A DNA stretch of 64,000 nt from Notolepis coatsorum (taxonomy: Eukaryota; Chordata; Actinopteri; Aulopiformes; Paralepididae), in the NCBI GenBank assembly GCA_963971535.1, contig OZ020593.1:12515500-12579499 (forward strand), in the 5' to 3' direction. Of the stretch, positions 1-10,544 are shown piece by piece. The position numbers were made by a program, and so were the translations under genes. Each line of letters starts with the position of its first letter. Position 1 is the first letter of the stretch. The notes under the pieces were generated by a model that searched no databases, was not told where the DNA came from, and worked only from the letters and a program-made list of their open reading frames with translations.

Positions 1-66
1 TTATGAATTGAAAATGGGGGACCTTGATGTAAACAAGACGGAAGTCTTTCTCTGGTCTGCATCCCC
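1..66 (+). repeat. Interspersed repeat R1, left part (split)
   Basis: This is the left part of a repeat also present at 4772-4920 (+), 54521-54548 plus 55478-55640 (-) and 58658-58800 (-). It ends at GCATCCCC and is interrupted at TTAA by piggyBac-like MITEs; it resumes at 2911. In the uninterrupted copy at 4772-4920 the same bases run straight through GCATCCCCTTAACAATTG. The 3' end carries ATCA repeats, as a LINE or SINE tail would. The superfamily is not identified. Confidence 0.75.
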
Positions 67-1951
67 TTAACACTTTGGCGACCAAAGTCCTGCAGCGATT
101 TATAGTCCAGAGGACCGAGCGTTGTCAACAAACTGATGTACTTTCTAACAGCTATATATATACTTTATAGTATTGCTATCTGTCCATTCTCATTGTCACT
201 TGAGTGCATAAACCGTGCCTTCATAATGGCTTAAAGAAAATAAAAATCCATCGGTTGGTTGTCATTTTATAGCGCCGTGAATATAAGGTTTATCGCAGTT
301 TTCGCCTCGTCTTTTTTCTGGGGAGCTAGATAATAGGCTAAAGGCTAGTCACGTTATATCAAACGCGATTTCTGCTGTATATATACGAATGAAATAAAAC
401 AAACTGCGTAGCATCCGGACTATTACAGAGCATCTATGGATGAAATGGGGGCGGCGGGGGACGCCGATTACTATTATTGATTAGCAATACAGTGTGCGTT
501 CAAGTAGCCATTTTCACTGATCGATCACGTTGCGTTTTAAAACAATGTCCAATCCAGCTGTAATTTGGGGGAATAGTATCCTACCGTCAGCCCATGTGAT
601 CGCCGGCAGCATTTCGTTATTAGTCATCGGAATCTGGTAGATCGATATGTCCATTGGCTGATCATAAATCCCATTATTCCAGGCTGAAATCTGCATTCGG
701 TAACGTGATCAAAGATGGATTATGTTCGGCTGGGATTGAGGCTCATATGAAATGCCCACAGACAGTAAATATTTTTTTCAATCGCCCTCAATGATACTGC
801 AGTGGAGCGATGGCGCCCCTAAGCGGATCTGGCCGGTATTGCATGTTTCGAAAATCAAATATGCGGGTAGGTCCTGCAAGTCGATCGGGGACGTTAATAG
901 CGTTATTAACCCTTTTCTCGCCAAGAACGTGTTACCACGTCATTCTCCGCCATGCGTAATCTGCCAATGACGCCGTAAGGCGTCTTTGAGATCAATATTT
1001 CAAAAATCTGATGGCAATCATATTTCACCCACAGAGTCTTGAGATCTCCTGTTGATCTCCTCTCAACTCTCCAACGGTTCAAGAGCGCCATCTGGTGGCC
1101 GATCGGCGGATCGCCCAAACAGGAAGTGACGCGCCAGAAGTGGTGCTCATCCATATTCGGTCCGGGCACTCGCTATCGTTAGCGGGACTCCAGCTCGACA
1201 CACTGGACAGCGATCCGTTGCCAATAACTCGATAAACAACATGATTTGGACGTATATATTATTATACAACCTGGAAATGGATCGCATATATCAACATCCC
1301 ATAATCGCGAACTTTCTGCTCCACGCTGACCACCCAATGGTCAGAGGAAGCTGCGGTAAGTTTTAGCGTGTTTGAATATTATGATCCATACAAACTGCTG
1401 TGATCTATGTATCGCCCATACTACATGAATGATTTAATGTCGGCCACGGACTTATAAACCCCCCCCCCCCTCCGGTCACCAGCAGATGATGAGGCATGAC
1501 GCTTAGGACCTTGTACAATTGAACATTTTAATCTGACGTCAATCGGTATCAAACTACATTTGATGATGTAATATATGTATTTAGGGCTATAAATCACGTT
1601 CTGCAGAATGCTGCAGAAAACGATAAAAACATATTTATACATTAGACCGTATTTTAGTATGAATATGTGAATGAAAAAGTAGAACGTTGCTACATCCTAA
1701 ACGATAGATACTTGACATTGAATGGGCCATAGTAATGTCAATTTAGCAATACAATTTAAAAAGTTATAGCCCTGCAAAGAAGGGGAACATCTCCATTGAT
1801 TTACAGTACTGGCAGACAGTGGATTAAGATCAGAATAATCCCTGGCAGATAAAGGGTTAATATGGAATAAAACAATAACAACTCGCGGCTCTGGTCCACA
1901 ACGCATGGCACATAACACGTATAAACTCGTGGCTGGTCCTTAAAGTGTTAA
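67..1951 (-). mobile_element. TTAA MITE, family A (piggyBac-like), interrupted
   Basis: The element is bounded by TTAA at 67-70 and 1948-1951. Its left end is the reverse complement of the right end of the copy at 51585-52540, and its right end, with the GGCTCTGGTCCACAACGCAT stretch, matches the left end of that copy. It has no transposase ORF, so it is non-autonomous. It is interrupted at 906-1860 by another TTAA element; without that insert it is about 930 bp. TTAA target duplication with CAC/GTG tips is the hallmark of piggyBac-type elements; the superfamily call is inference from this. Confidence 0.8.
906..1860 (+). mobile_element. TTAA MITE nested in family A, family-B related
   Basis: It is bounded by TTAACCC at 906 and GGGTTAA at 1860. 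The right half (about 1440-1860) matches 59770-60170 and the right part of family B, including a stretch reading GCCATAGTAATGTC; the left half is different. The first 40 bases hold an inverted motif around AACGTGTTACCACGTC. No coding sequence is seen. Compared with the uninterrupted family-A copy near 51695, the insertion lies exactly at a TTAA-like site. Confidence 0.75.
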
Positions 1952-2910
1952 CACATCTTGCGCCAAAAACGAGTTATCTCGTTATTGCCCGCCAATCGAA
2001 TAGCGCCAACAACGAGTTAACTTGTTTTTTTATGATCGTTATTAACTTTATTCGCTATTGGCATTCATAATTCACCCAGGAAGGCTCCGGAAGCCAGCTG
2101 GACCCTGTCTGATATTGCAACGCCTCAATACCACCGCCTGGTGGATTTCGGGCGAGTTGCACTCCACTCTAAACCGGAAGTGGCGCTCTGTGCATCGAGG
2201 AAAAAGCTTCGGCAGAGATATCTTGTAACGTGGATCAAGATACACACTCGAGTGCATGGGATCGCTTTCGAGACGCAAGAATCAATATGCTTTCGGCGTT
2301 TATTGCGTCATACAAACGGAAAATGGATCTAGCAGATCAACATCAAATAATTGGAATATTTTTCCTCCAGTCTCATCGGGCACAGGTAAGAGGAATCTAA
2401 CGTTATTTCCAGCTCGATTGTCCATTTATTTCATTGCAATCTATCCGATCAACGTATGGCGTCGTACTAAAGAAAGCCATTAGTGACAATCAAGGAATCA
2501 TAAACGACCCCCCCCCCCCCTTTCCTTCATGCATGATGGAGCATAATGTATAGCAATCATATGCATTTGAATTTTTTAATATAGCGTGTATAGGAACGAA
2601 ACGGCAATCAATTATGTGTAATACGCGTCGGGGCCTATAACGCGCGTTCTAGGAATTACTGCTATACAGTCTAAAAACATACTTATATTCACGACGGTAC
2701 TAACACGACAATGTATGAATGGAAGAATATAACGTTCCCACATCCAGAACGATAGATACCCGATGTTGAATGGGCCATAGTAATGTCGATATAGCTATAA
2801 TATTTAAAAAGTTATAGCCCTGCAAAGAAGGTGAGCCACTCCCCATAGGCTTACAGCGCTGGCAGAGAGTGGTATAAGATGGGCATACTGCATGGTGCAG
2901 AATGTGTTAA
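1948..2910 (+). mobile_element. TTAA MITE, family B (piggyBac-like)
   Basis: It begins TTAACACATC at 1948 and ends GTGTTAA at 2910, sharing its first TTAA with the preceding family-A element. It is collinear with the copy at 50670-51588 over nearly its full length, including a poly-C run of variable length near 2507-2520. The first 90 bases carry two ACGAG-N4-CTCGT-like palindromes. No transposase ORF is present. ORFs in the region are not conserved between copies. Confidence 0.8.
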
Positions 2911-2986
2911 CAATTGTGTGTATTTAGCCGTACTGTATTGTACCCATTCTGCAATCTGTTAATAACATTTTCAATCAATCAATCAA
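2911..2986 (+). repeat. Interspersed repeat R1, right part
   Basis: R1 resumes here after the two tandem TTAA elements, reading CAATTGTGTGTATT and ending in an ATCA-type tail (AATCAATCAATCAA). Confidence 0.7.
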
Positions 2987-3026
2987 ACAGGTCTTGGTAT
3001 AACCCAAAAGACGGGTACTTTATTAT

Positions 3027-3042
3027 AAGAATGTGTGGGGTA
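3027..3042. repeat. Target-site duplication of SINE (left)
   Basis: The 16-bp sequence AAGAATGTGTGGGGTA here is repeated exactly at 4157-4172, on either side of the SINE, as expected for target-primed insertion. Confidence 0.85.
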
Positions 3043-4156
3043 CAGGCGGCTGGGTGGGCGCAGCGGAGATTGCGCTTGTCACCAATGCAAGAGACTCCGG
3101 TCTCGACTCCCCGAGTCAGCGTTGCCTGCGGCTTGGGCCAGTCATCATACTAGGGCTGGGCGATATGGCCAAAAACGTTATCGCGATAAAATTATTAAAT
3201 TATTTTCATATAACTCGATATCGATAATTATCGTCGATATAATGTCTGTCAAGTTTAATTAACTTATTATGGCTGGCGCCGATGGACGGGCTATTAATAG
3301 ACTTGTTTTGCTGCTGTGAATGTCTCGAGAGTCGAGTTGATGTCATCATCAGTCCGCGCACGTTAGCAGTTAGCCAAAGCAAGCGGAGTATCTCATGACA
3401 ATGTACTAAAAATGACCCTAAAATACTCTGTTCCGCCCAATTCATTGCAACGACGTCCACCGTATACCCCACACTACTATAACAGTTACCCTCAGAATTC
3501 AAAACACACACCAACTCGGCAGGTAAACTGTAAAATAGCGCCGTGCAAGCTAATTAGCCCTAGCCAGCCTTGTTTACTGAGTCCTACCTCCGCGTCTCCT
3601 TCCGGGTCTCCTTCCGCTATCGGCCATCTCCTTCACTGATTGGTTGTTAGTGCGTGTGCTCATATCCAAGCTTGGAAAATCGATATATCGAAACTTTGCG
3701 ACCACGTTTCATGTTTATTTCGAGGAAATAATTTATCGCAATAGTTATAGTTATCGTTTTATCGCCCAGCCCTACATCATACTATCTCAATTGGCAGAGG
3801 TAGCGGGTAGAAGTCGAAGGGTGGGGATTGGACGTTGTGGACAGCGACTCCTACAGGTCGGTTGGTGCGCCTGTACAGCAGAATCAGGAAGTATCGGGGG
3901 CAGCGTGAGCCTCCCACGCGTTACTCCTCGCCACTGAGAGATCGCGCTGTTCAGGTGAAAAGATGAGACAGCTGCCTCCTCGTGTACCGGACGGGACACG
4001 TGATGCAAGGCTTGGTCCTCACTGCAGCCGACCAGTGGGAGGCATAGTCTAGCAACGTTCGAGACAGGGGAGGGGAGAATTGAAGGGAGAATTGGCGAGG
4101 CGAAATTGGGATGGGAGAAACATTTTAAAATAAGGAGAAAAAGTGGATACAAAAAA
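3043..4156 (+). mobile_element. tRNA-derived SINE, family S1, interrupted
   Basis: The head reads GGCGGCTGGGTGGGCGCAGC followed by GGTCTCGACTCCC, matching the layout of polymerase III A and B boxes in a tRNA-derived SINE. The body includes GGAGTCGCTGTCCACAAC on the reverse strand and ends in an A-rich tail at about 4140-4156. A hAT-type MITE at 3151-3774 splits it; without it the SINE is about 480 bp. A 16-bp target duplication flanks it. Other copies lie at 8593-9076, 29249-29694 and 35871-42086 (all minus). Confidence 0.85.
3151..3774 (+). mobile_element. hAT-type MITE, family H1
   Basis: The ends are perfect inverted repeats, TAGGGCTGGGCGAT and ATCGCCCAGCCCTA, flanked by the 8-bp direct repeat CATCATAC (3143-3150 and 3775-3782). 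An 8-bp TSD with short TIRs is typical of hAT elements. The interior is AT-rich with many CGATA/TATCG palindromes. There is no transposase. A second copy with its own TSD lies at 58841-59615. Confidence 0.85.
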
Positions 4157-4429
4157 AAGAATGTGTGGGGTAGTTCAAGCAGCGGTCGGTCATAAACCAC
4201 AGAGATACTCATACAGTCCAAGGGGCATAAGAGGAACGGGGCAGTCACACAAGCGAGGGGTCGTATACAGGATCCGATACTCAAACGGTCCGGGACGTAG
4301 GCTTGGAGCGGGGCAGTCACAAGAAGAATGGTCAGGCAGGACGTGGAGCCAGATGATGGACTGCAGGAAAGGAAGACAGACAGGGTTCGGCACGAGACAA
4401 GGGTACGGAATACTAATAACTATAAAGAG

Positions 4430-4430
<1 letters not shown>
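4157..4430 (+). repeat. Unidentified repeat related to 28050-28620 and 33590-33760
   Basis: The stretch contains motifs such as ACTCAAACGGTCC, GGGGCAGTCACA and GACAAGGGTACGGAATAC, which recur in similar order at 28050-28620; the 33590-33760 region carries related sequence on the opposite strand. It leads into a GA microsatellite. It may be part of an LTR or another long interspersed repeat. The S1 SINE at 3043-4156 is inserted in it. No coding sequence is recognised. Confidence 0.4.

Positions 4431-4432
<2 letters not shown>

Positions 4433-4481
<49 letters not shown>
4433..4481 (+). repeat. GA microsatellite
   Basis: An almost perfect AG/GA dinucleotide run of about 49 bp. The Arg-Glu and Leu-Ser ORFs read through it are artefacts. 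Confidence 0.95.
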
Positions 4482-4485
<4 letters not shown>

Positions 4486-4504
4486 CAACCCTAACCCACT
4501 GAAG

Positions 4505-4660
4505 ACGGTTTTTGATTGATTGAATTGAATACTTTATTTTGACACAATCGTAGGACAAAACATTTTGAAAGACAAACAATAACAGTGTCAACACGCTGGT
4601 TTCATGCATAGGCATAGTTTTGTGGGGGGGGGGGGGGGGGGTTGCATGGGACATGAGAAG
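4505..4660 (-). repeat. Probable LINE 3' tail plus poly-G
   Basis: TTGATTGATTGAATTGAAT followed by ACTTTATTTTG looks like the reverse complement of a polyadenylated LINE or SINE tail. A run of about 18 G follows at 4624-4641. Nothing coding is seen. Confidence 0.35.
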
Positions 4661-4706
4661 AGATAAATGTGTCCGACAGTGGCTCAGGACGTAGAGCAGT
4701 CACCTG

Positions 4707-4945
4707 GGCCCAGGACTTCAAAACTGTTAATCCCTATCTGATCGGATCAGATTTGGATTCATTCATTTCAACTCATTATGAATTGAAAATGGGGGACCCT
4801 GATGTAAACAAGACGAAAGTCTTTCTCTGGTCTGCATCCCCTTAACAATTGTGTGTATTGAGCTGTACTGTACTGTACCCATTCTGCAATCTGTTAATTA
4901 AAATGTTCAATCAATCAATAGGGACAAGTTTTGAACTCCTGGGCC
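4707..4945. mobile_element. MITE with 20-bp TIRs and CTG target duplication
   Basis: The left end GGCCCAGGACTTCAAAACT and the reverse complement of the right end, GGCCCAGGAGTTCAAAACT, differ at one base. The trinucleotide CTG is repeated on both sides (4704-4706 and 4946-4948), within the sequence of the S2 SINE host. Most of the interior (4772-4920) is a copy of R1, so either R1 inserted into the MITE or it is part of it. The superfamily is unknown; a 3-bp TSD fits PIF/Harbinger or CACTA only loosely. Confidence 0.55.
4772..4920 (+). repeat. Interspersed repeat R1, uninterrupted copy
   Basis: This copy contains both TTAA sites that are occupied by MITEs in other copies: GCATCCCCTTAACAATTG and CTGTTAATTAAAATG. 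It therefore serves as an in-window empty-site reference. It ends in AATCAATCAAT. Confidence 0.75.
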
Positions 4946-5266
4946 CTGGTAATCAGAAGGTTCCTGGTTCAATTCCAGCTTCTTCCAGGAGCGTGTCAAA
5001 GCGCCCTTGAGCAAGACACTTAACCCCTAACTCTTCCTTGCATGGTCGCCTCTGCCATCGGTGTGAATGTGTGAGTTGTAAATAACTTGTAAAGCGCTTT
5101 GAATAAAAGCACTACTGTATATACAAATGCAGTCCATATTAATAAGGTTGTGTCCATGGCATTATTGACGAGATGAGTTAGCTATAAGCTATAAATGGTC
5201 ACTGGAAAGGAATAAAGGAATATCTTATATTATCTTAACTCTGTAAAATACGGTCAAATAAAGATT

Positions 5267-5520
5267 TAAAACACTCGGGAAAACACCTCTAAAATGTCTG
5301 ACTAAATTGTTTTTGTACCAGCTGGATCCTGGGTGTTAAGTGCCTTAATCCGTAGCTAACATTGCATTGCACTATATCAGGACTTTAGCATGTCTATTTT
5401 AGTATTTTTATCATGCCTATTTTATGTCTATTTTATTATTTAGTATTATTGCATGGCCACCCGCATTTCACTGTATTCCCTGGTATGTATGTGGACAAAT
5501 ACACCTCTTGAATCTTGATC
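5267..5520 (+). repeat. LINE 3' UTR-like tail
   Basis: The run TTTCACTGTATTCCCTGG followed by CAAATACACCTCTTGAATC and a repeating TCTTGAA terminus resembles 3' ends of fish LINEs. No reverse transcriptase sequence is attached, so it is a strongly 5'-truncated copy. Confidence 0.5.
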
Positions 5521-5720
5521 TTGAACCTCACAAGGCAGAAAAACATTTTCTGCATGTTTTTTCGACATCGTTGAGGTAACTTTTTCTAAACACTGTTGAG
5601 GTTACTAGGGTCATACCACAAGGGGAATTATAGGGCCAGGGGATCAACATGCACTCCACACTGGAAGACCTTCTGTGAGGGCTGTGTGTGTGGGTCATGA
5701 GCAGATAACAGGGACTCTTA

Positions 5721-6679
5721 AGTGGTCTGCACACGGAGGGCGACCGACGTCGCCTGGCGATGCGATCGCCTGTTGCTCAAAGACAATCGCTTGCCCCTCC
5801 ACACCAGGGGCGACCGTCGCTCTGTCTAGCTGGGGGTGTGGTTATTTGCTTCCCCCCGGGAGATATAGGAGGGCGGACCCGTTATGTTGTTGTGAAGCGA
5901 GCGTATTTAATAGCAGGTAGCTGTGTTGTGCGTTACGAGGGAGTATTAACCTGTAAAACCCATATTGAGCTGGAATTAAACCACTATACGAATACAACCT
6001 CTCCTCATTCTTCCTGACATTACTGCATGCCTGATCGCTACGATACGTTCATTACCACCGATTGGACAAGTATTGTTATGCAGCTGCTGAAAGAGAATGT
6101 TTTTTTCACGGAAGACGCAAACTCTTTTGTTCTCAACCATAATTTTCTTTGGACAATAAACCTTACAAACTACATCAGCTGCAGCCTGGACATTAAACTC
6201 TATCAACATCCACAACTTCTTTTGTTACCCGAGTATTAAAACACTAGTAGGTGCATCGTGGCGCATTGTTAATTTATTAGTTAATGACAAGCGGCCACTA
6301 TAGCTTCTCAAACTAACGTTATTTATTTAAATTGTTCCCGTTAATAATAATGAACATAAGTAGCATGGTAATAATACGTAGGTTATTGATCAATGAATGT
6401 ATTGATACATTAAAGGTGTACAAATGATACACCAGTAGAACTTCTGCAATACTTCTACTGTAGAAGTCATGTTATTTCCTCATTGTCCATGTGCCGTCGC
6501 CTCAAAAAATAGGATTGAGGCGATATTTAGCGAGGCGACAGAAATAGCTTGCCGACCGTCGCTTCAAAATCCCCTGCCGTGTGTGTTCTCTCATTCAATG
6601 GAGGCGATACAATTCTGTCGGTCGGCTTGCTAAAAAAATCGGTCGCCTGGCTAAAATCGCTCGCCGTGTGGGGACCCCT
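5721..6679 (+). mobile_element. PIF/Harbinger-like MITE
   Basis: The left end AGTGGTCTGCACACGG and the reverse complement of the right end, AGGGGTCCCCACACGG, match at 14 of 16 positions. The trinucleotide TTA flanks both sides (5718-5720 and 6680-6682), the TSD type used by PIF/Harbinger. GGCGACCG-like motifs recur inside both ends. The 959-bp interior has only short ORFs and no DDE or Myb-like domain that I can recognise, so it is non-autonomous. Confidence 0.65.
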
Positions 6680-6682
6680 TTA

Positions 6683-7430
6683 AAGTTATCCATAAAATGG
6701 ACAACCACTAGACTGCTTACGCAGATATTTTAGGAGGGGAAAAATTTAACAACAGAAAACAACCTTTACAGGTGGAAATCTCAAAGTGAGTAATTAAGAA
6801 AATAAATCAAGTCCCAAAAAACAGGACTACTCTCAATAAAGAGGTATAGTATAAAAGTAAATAAGCCACAAGGACACCTCCTAATAAAGGAGTTTATATT
6901 GGAAAAAGTTAAACAATAAACCTCCACTAAGGGAGTTTATGTGTAGAATCACGTGAGTAGCCTAAATAAGAATGACTACCATAAAGCTCAATTCTGAATC
7001 AGAGATCAGACTACACTTCAATATAATGAGCGTGACCAAAAAGACAGCCAACACTAGGAAAATGAAAAAGCAGTTGACACTGCAATCTCCAAAATTAAAT
7101 AGACTCCACATGGCCATAGGCACAGCTGCACTGCATCAGGTGCAATCAAGCCCACACACCTGCCGACCCATGAGGCAATTAACCACAGGGAACAGGAATT
7201 GACAGCTATCCCTCACAGAGAGGTGAAATAAAGCAAAAATAGACAGCTGTCCCTCACAGAAAGGTGAAATAAGGCAAAAACCATGACACCTTCTTCTTCC
7301 TATCGGTCACCCAATTACTGCATCTATATACAGTATATACAATAACATTTAAATTAAAATGCAACGTCGAATGAAACAACTACAATATCCTAATGACGTT
7401 AAACATAATTTTTCCGGTGTCAAGGGCTAC
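6683..7430. other. No recognisable gene
   Basis: AT-rich sequence with short near-repeats (CCCTCACAGA-AGGTGAAATAA twice at 7209-7270; AATAAAGGAG/AATAAAGAGG-type phrases at 6832-6900). I see no conserved domain in any frame. Confidence 0.6.
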
Positions 7431-7539
7431 AGTAGATCATTATTAGATTAGATTCAATTAAGATTCAAATGTACTGCAGAAGTACAGGATACAGTACTGT
7501 ATAATGTACATGGTAAACAGACTGTATTTATATATCAGC

Positions 7540-7742
7540 ACTTTACAACGTCTGCCTCACGTTCACTCACACACCGACGGCAGAGGCAATCATGCAAGGT
7601 GCCGACCTGCTCATCAGGAGCAGTTAGCGGGTTAAGAGTCTTGCTCAAGGACACTTCGACACACTGCCCGGGGGGAGCGAGAATCTAACCAGGGAACCTC
7701 CGGATTACCAGACGACTGCTCTACCTCCCGAGCCACCGTCCT
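7540..7742 (-). mobile_element. SINE family S2 fragment
   Basis: The reverse complement of the S2 consensus runs from the tail side (CACTTTACAACGTCTGCCTC) to the tRNA-like head (GACTGCTCTACCTCCCGAGC). It shares the phrase GCAATCATGCAAGGTGCC with 21960-22235. Confidence 0.75.
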
Positions 7743-8143
7743 AAGACCTACCTATGAGGTGGGTAGATGATTATGATTGCTACGATTACAGTGTAGGACA
7801 GTTGAAGACAGTGAAACCAGTAAGTTATTATCAAGCCACAGCTGTTTCCTACTCAATATTTCAGTACGGGTAAGTAGGCCACACATGTTTATTTTTACTG
7901 CCTAAAAAAGGTGAAGCATGTTTAATTCAGTGATTTTCCACTTTGGATTATAAAGGCTAATCACCCGCCGAACAGCCTGAAAGACGCAAGGCGTACATGC
8001 CGGCTGGATACGGAAAACACATCACACACGAGCGGGAAGGAGAAGAGAACAAGGAGAGTTACTTTAGATTCACACTTAGCTCCAAAAAGGCCACGCCTCA
8101 TCATCTTTTGATGGTTTATCTTCTCTCCTTCTCAAGTCAGCAG

Positions 8144-8145
<2 letters not shown>

Positions 8146-8184
<39 letters not shown>

Positions 8185-8247
8185 GAGAGAGAGAGAGAGT
8201 CAGAGAGAGAGAGAGAGTCAGAGAGAGAGAGAGAGAGTCAGAGAGTG
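8146..8247 (+). repeat. GA-rich compound microsatellite
   Basis: Runs of GA interrupted at regular intervals by GTCA. The Arg/Glu/Ser ORF through it is an artefact. Confidence 0.95.
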
Positions 8248-8592
8248 TATAAAGTCATCCCACACGGTCTATCTGGAGACTCTAGCAGGGTCACAAGGCC
8301 AGTAACCCGAGGAGTTCTCTCACCTAACTCTGAACTACATTGTATTCGATACTCTGAGTTAATACATTTGTAACAACCGCATTTATTTGACTAAGTGTAT
8401 CCTTGCCTCCGGTTTATTTCCACCACACAGACCACGGGTTGTGAACAATCAGTAACTGCATCAATAAGAGGGGCCCTGTACAGTTTATATCAAGTAAATG
8501 ACCTCAGTGGAAGTGCCTGTTAAAGGCAAGACATGTTTAATTCTGACCAGAGATCAGTTATCTCCTTTATTTATTAAAAAAAAAATTAAGGA

Positions 8593-9076
8593 AATTCTTT
8601 TTTTAATCCACTTTTTCTCCCATTTTTCTATATTTTCTCCCATCCCAATTTCGTATCATCCAATTCAACCCTCCCCTGTCACAAACGCTGTTTCTTGCCT
8701 CCCACAAGCCGGCTGCAATGTGGACTAAGTCATACATAGCACAAGTCCCCTCCGGTACTTGAGGTAACAGCAGTCGCATCTTTTCACCTGCGCAGCTCGA
8801 TCTCTCAGTGGCGAGGAGTAACGCGTGGGAGGCTCACGCTGCCCCCGACACTTCCTGATTCTACTGCGCAGGCGCACCAACCGACCTGTAGGAGTCGCTG
8901 TCCACAACGCCCGATCCCCACCCATCAGTTTCCCACACCCTAATACGGCCAATGTGTATTAGTATGAACGACCAGCTAAACTGAAAGCAATGTGGAGCGC
9001 TGGGCTCGAACAGGCGTGCCCAGCGTCTCTGCATTCATGGCGAGCGCCTTGCCCACTACGCCACGTAGCCGCCCAA
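8593..9076 (-). mobile_element. tRNA-derived SINE, family S1
   Basis: It is the reverse complement of the S1 SINE: a T-rich tail side (CACTTTTTCTCCCATTTTTC), the core GGAGTCGCTGTCCACAAC, and the tRNA-like head ending in CCACGTAGCCGCCC. In the head GGGCTCGAACAGG stands at the B-box position. Full-length but diverged relative to 3043-4156. Confidence 0.8.
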
Positions 9077-9107
9077 TGTAGGGCATTTTTTATTTATTAT
9101 TATATAT

Positions 9108-9225
9108 ATTTAAATTATTGACAGGACAGTTTGGAAATTGGGAGAGAGAGAGAGAGAGATGGGGAGGACATGCAACACATGTCCTGGGCCAGATTCGAAC
9201 CCAGGACGTTGCGATTACGCTACAG
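9108..9225 (-). mobile_element. Second tRNA-like SINE or SINE-related fragment
   Basis: A GA run followed by CATGCAACACATGTCCTGGG and GATTCGAACCCAGGACG, the latter a B-box-like motif on the minus strand. It is not homologous to S1 or S2 by eye. Confidence 0.45.
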
Positions 9226-9409
9226 GCGTATATATACGTGGGGCGCCCCCTGTTATCTACTTTAACAAGTGTAGGCAGTGGTTTTGTTTTAGTTTGAGTT
9301 AACTACTTTCCAGAATGTTGCCAGGTTTGAATACGAGCTAGTAATTAAGTCTTAATAATAGTTTGTTTTGGATTCTCTCACAGCCGAGGTGCATTTTATT
9401 TGTTGTCTG

Positions 9410-9480
9410 AATTATCACCTCATCATACATTGTGGGGAGCGCTTTGAGTGTCTAGAAAAGCGCTATATAAATGATCACAT
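9410..9480 (+). repeat. SINE 3' tail
   Basis: Contains TTGTGGGGAGCGCTTTGAGT and AAAAGCGCTATATAAATGAT, the same tail as at 10290-10345, typical of fish SINEs mobilised by L2-type LINEs. Confidence 0.6.
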
Positions 9481-9529
9481 CATCATGGTCTGGCTCGAGA
9501 CCTTTCTCTAACTGTATTTTTAAAAGTGC

Positions 9530-9960
9530 ATAATTATATGGAAGCTGGCTCTATTCCTCTACAAGAGGCCAATCGTTTGCTGCTGTTTACTGGCAAGAAC
9601 TCCCACATGGTATTTAAATGTAAATTTGTAATCAAGCCAGATACCAAGGCATTGAACTGCAACCTCTGTATGAAAAGTGCTATACAAATAAAGTTATTAA
9701 AGGTATTTATATTCATCTCATTGTCATACTCACTCACAGTAGAAATATGCAAGTCATTGCGAACAACATATTTGGCTTCATAAACCAACATCCATTTTGT
9801 CTTACTAGCATTAAGCAACAGTTTGAGACTAATATGTAAGTACATCTTGCAAAGCATTAAAAGAGAGTTGCAGATTCTCAGTGGCCAGTGTCACAGAATC
9901 AGTGATACAATAGACAAAATGGTTCAGAAATCAGACAATATCATTAATTTGTCCGTGCTA
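9530..9960 (-). pseudogene. LINE reverse transcriptase fragment
   Basis: On the minus strand the translated stretch reads ITDSVTLATENLQLSFNAL and then LKLLLNASKTKWMLVYEA, which is the region after the catalytic YADD box in LINE reverse transcriptases (the N-KTK motif). The YADD itself is not intact. The downstream part (about 9500-9700) is replaced by a SINE-like tail reading AAAGTGCTATACAAATAAAG on the plus strand. It is a dead fragment; clade not determined. Confidence 0.6.
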
Positions 9961-10099
9961 TACTGCTCCTCATCCCAGCATACAGACAACTGCTTAAAAC
10001 GGTTGAATCCATGTTAAAAACTGACTGAATCTCGTTGTTAAAGAACCCAGGATGAGTAGGGGTTTCCCAGACGTTCCTGGCCAAATTACCAATCAGGTC

Positions 10100-10345
10100 C
10101 CTGACATCAAGGCCACCTAATCATCCCTTCCCCTTAATTGGCTGATATCAATCCCTGTCTCCTGAGCCGTTCAGCCATTGTGTAGTCGTGTGATGTGTGC
10201 CTGGTGCCTGTGTGTATGGCAGCCATTGAGCCTGCGTAGCCCAAGGTTGGGTGCTACCAGTGGTGGTGAAGGAGGCAATTTCCACCCTACATTGTGGGGA
10301 GCTTTGAGTGTCTAGAAAAGCGCTATATAAATGTAATGAATTATT
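10100..10345 (+). mobile_element. SINE with L2-type tail
   Basis: The body ends GTGTCTAGAAAAGCGCTATA followed by AATGTAATGAATTATTATT. The tail plus the ATT repeat at the end resembles fish SINEs that share a 3' end with L2-type LINEs. The head is not well defined. Confidence 0.55.
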
Positions 10346-10419
10346 ATTATTATTATTAAAAACTCTGGAAAGCTGGAACCCTGAGAGGCTGTTTGGAGTG
10401 CACTCTGTGGAACACTTTC

Positions 10420-10530
10420 AAATCCACGTCGGTGTGTGAATGTGTGAGTGAATGGGTAAAAATGTGAGGAACAAATTGTAAAGCGCTTCGGATAAAAGCT
10501 CTATATAAAAAAAGCAGCCATTTACCAAGC
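10420..10530 (+). repeat. SINE family S2, 3' fragment
   Basis: GTCGGTGTGTGAATGTGTGA through GTAAAGCGCTTCGGATAAAA matches the 3' half of S2. Confidence 0.65.
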
Positions 10531-10544
10531 AGCCATTTATCTAA

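Larger units (their letters stand above)
4671..5125 (+). mobile_element. tRNA-derived SINE, family S2, interrupted
   Basis: GACAGTGGCTCAGGACGTAG followed by GTTCCTGGTTCAATTCC gives A-box and B-box-like signals. The tail, TTGTAAAGCGCTTTGAATAA, is a fish SINE/L2-type end. The element is split at 4707-4945 by a MITE. Other copies lie at 7540-7742 (-), 10420-10530 (+), 21960-22235 (-) and 34686-35365 (+). Confidence 0.8.

Noticed and set aside
2075..2483. ORFs at 2072-2483 matching ORFs at 50682-51092
   Set aside because: They look conserved only because both are copies of the same family-B MITE; frames and stops differ between the copies.
3043..3110. tRNA genes at SINE heads
   Set aside because: The A- and B-box-like motifs belong to tRNA-derived SINEs with the rest of the SINE attached; no intact cloverleaf was supported.
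4143..4654. Long ORFs through the GA/TC run (Arg-Glu and Leu-Ser repeats)
   Set aside because: They are translations of a dinucleotide microsatellite.
6972..7202. A 76-codon ORF
   Set aside because: No domain, no repeat support and no codon pattern distinguishes it from background.
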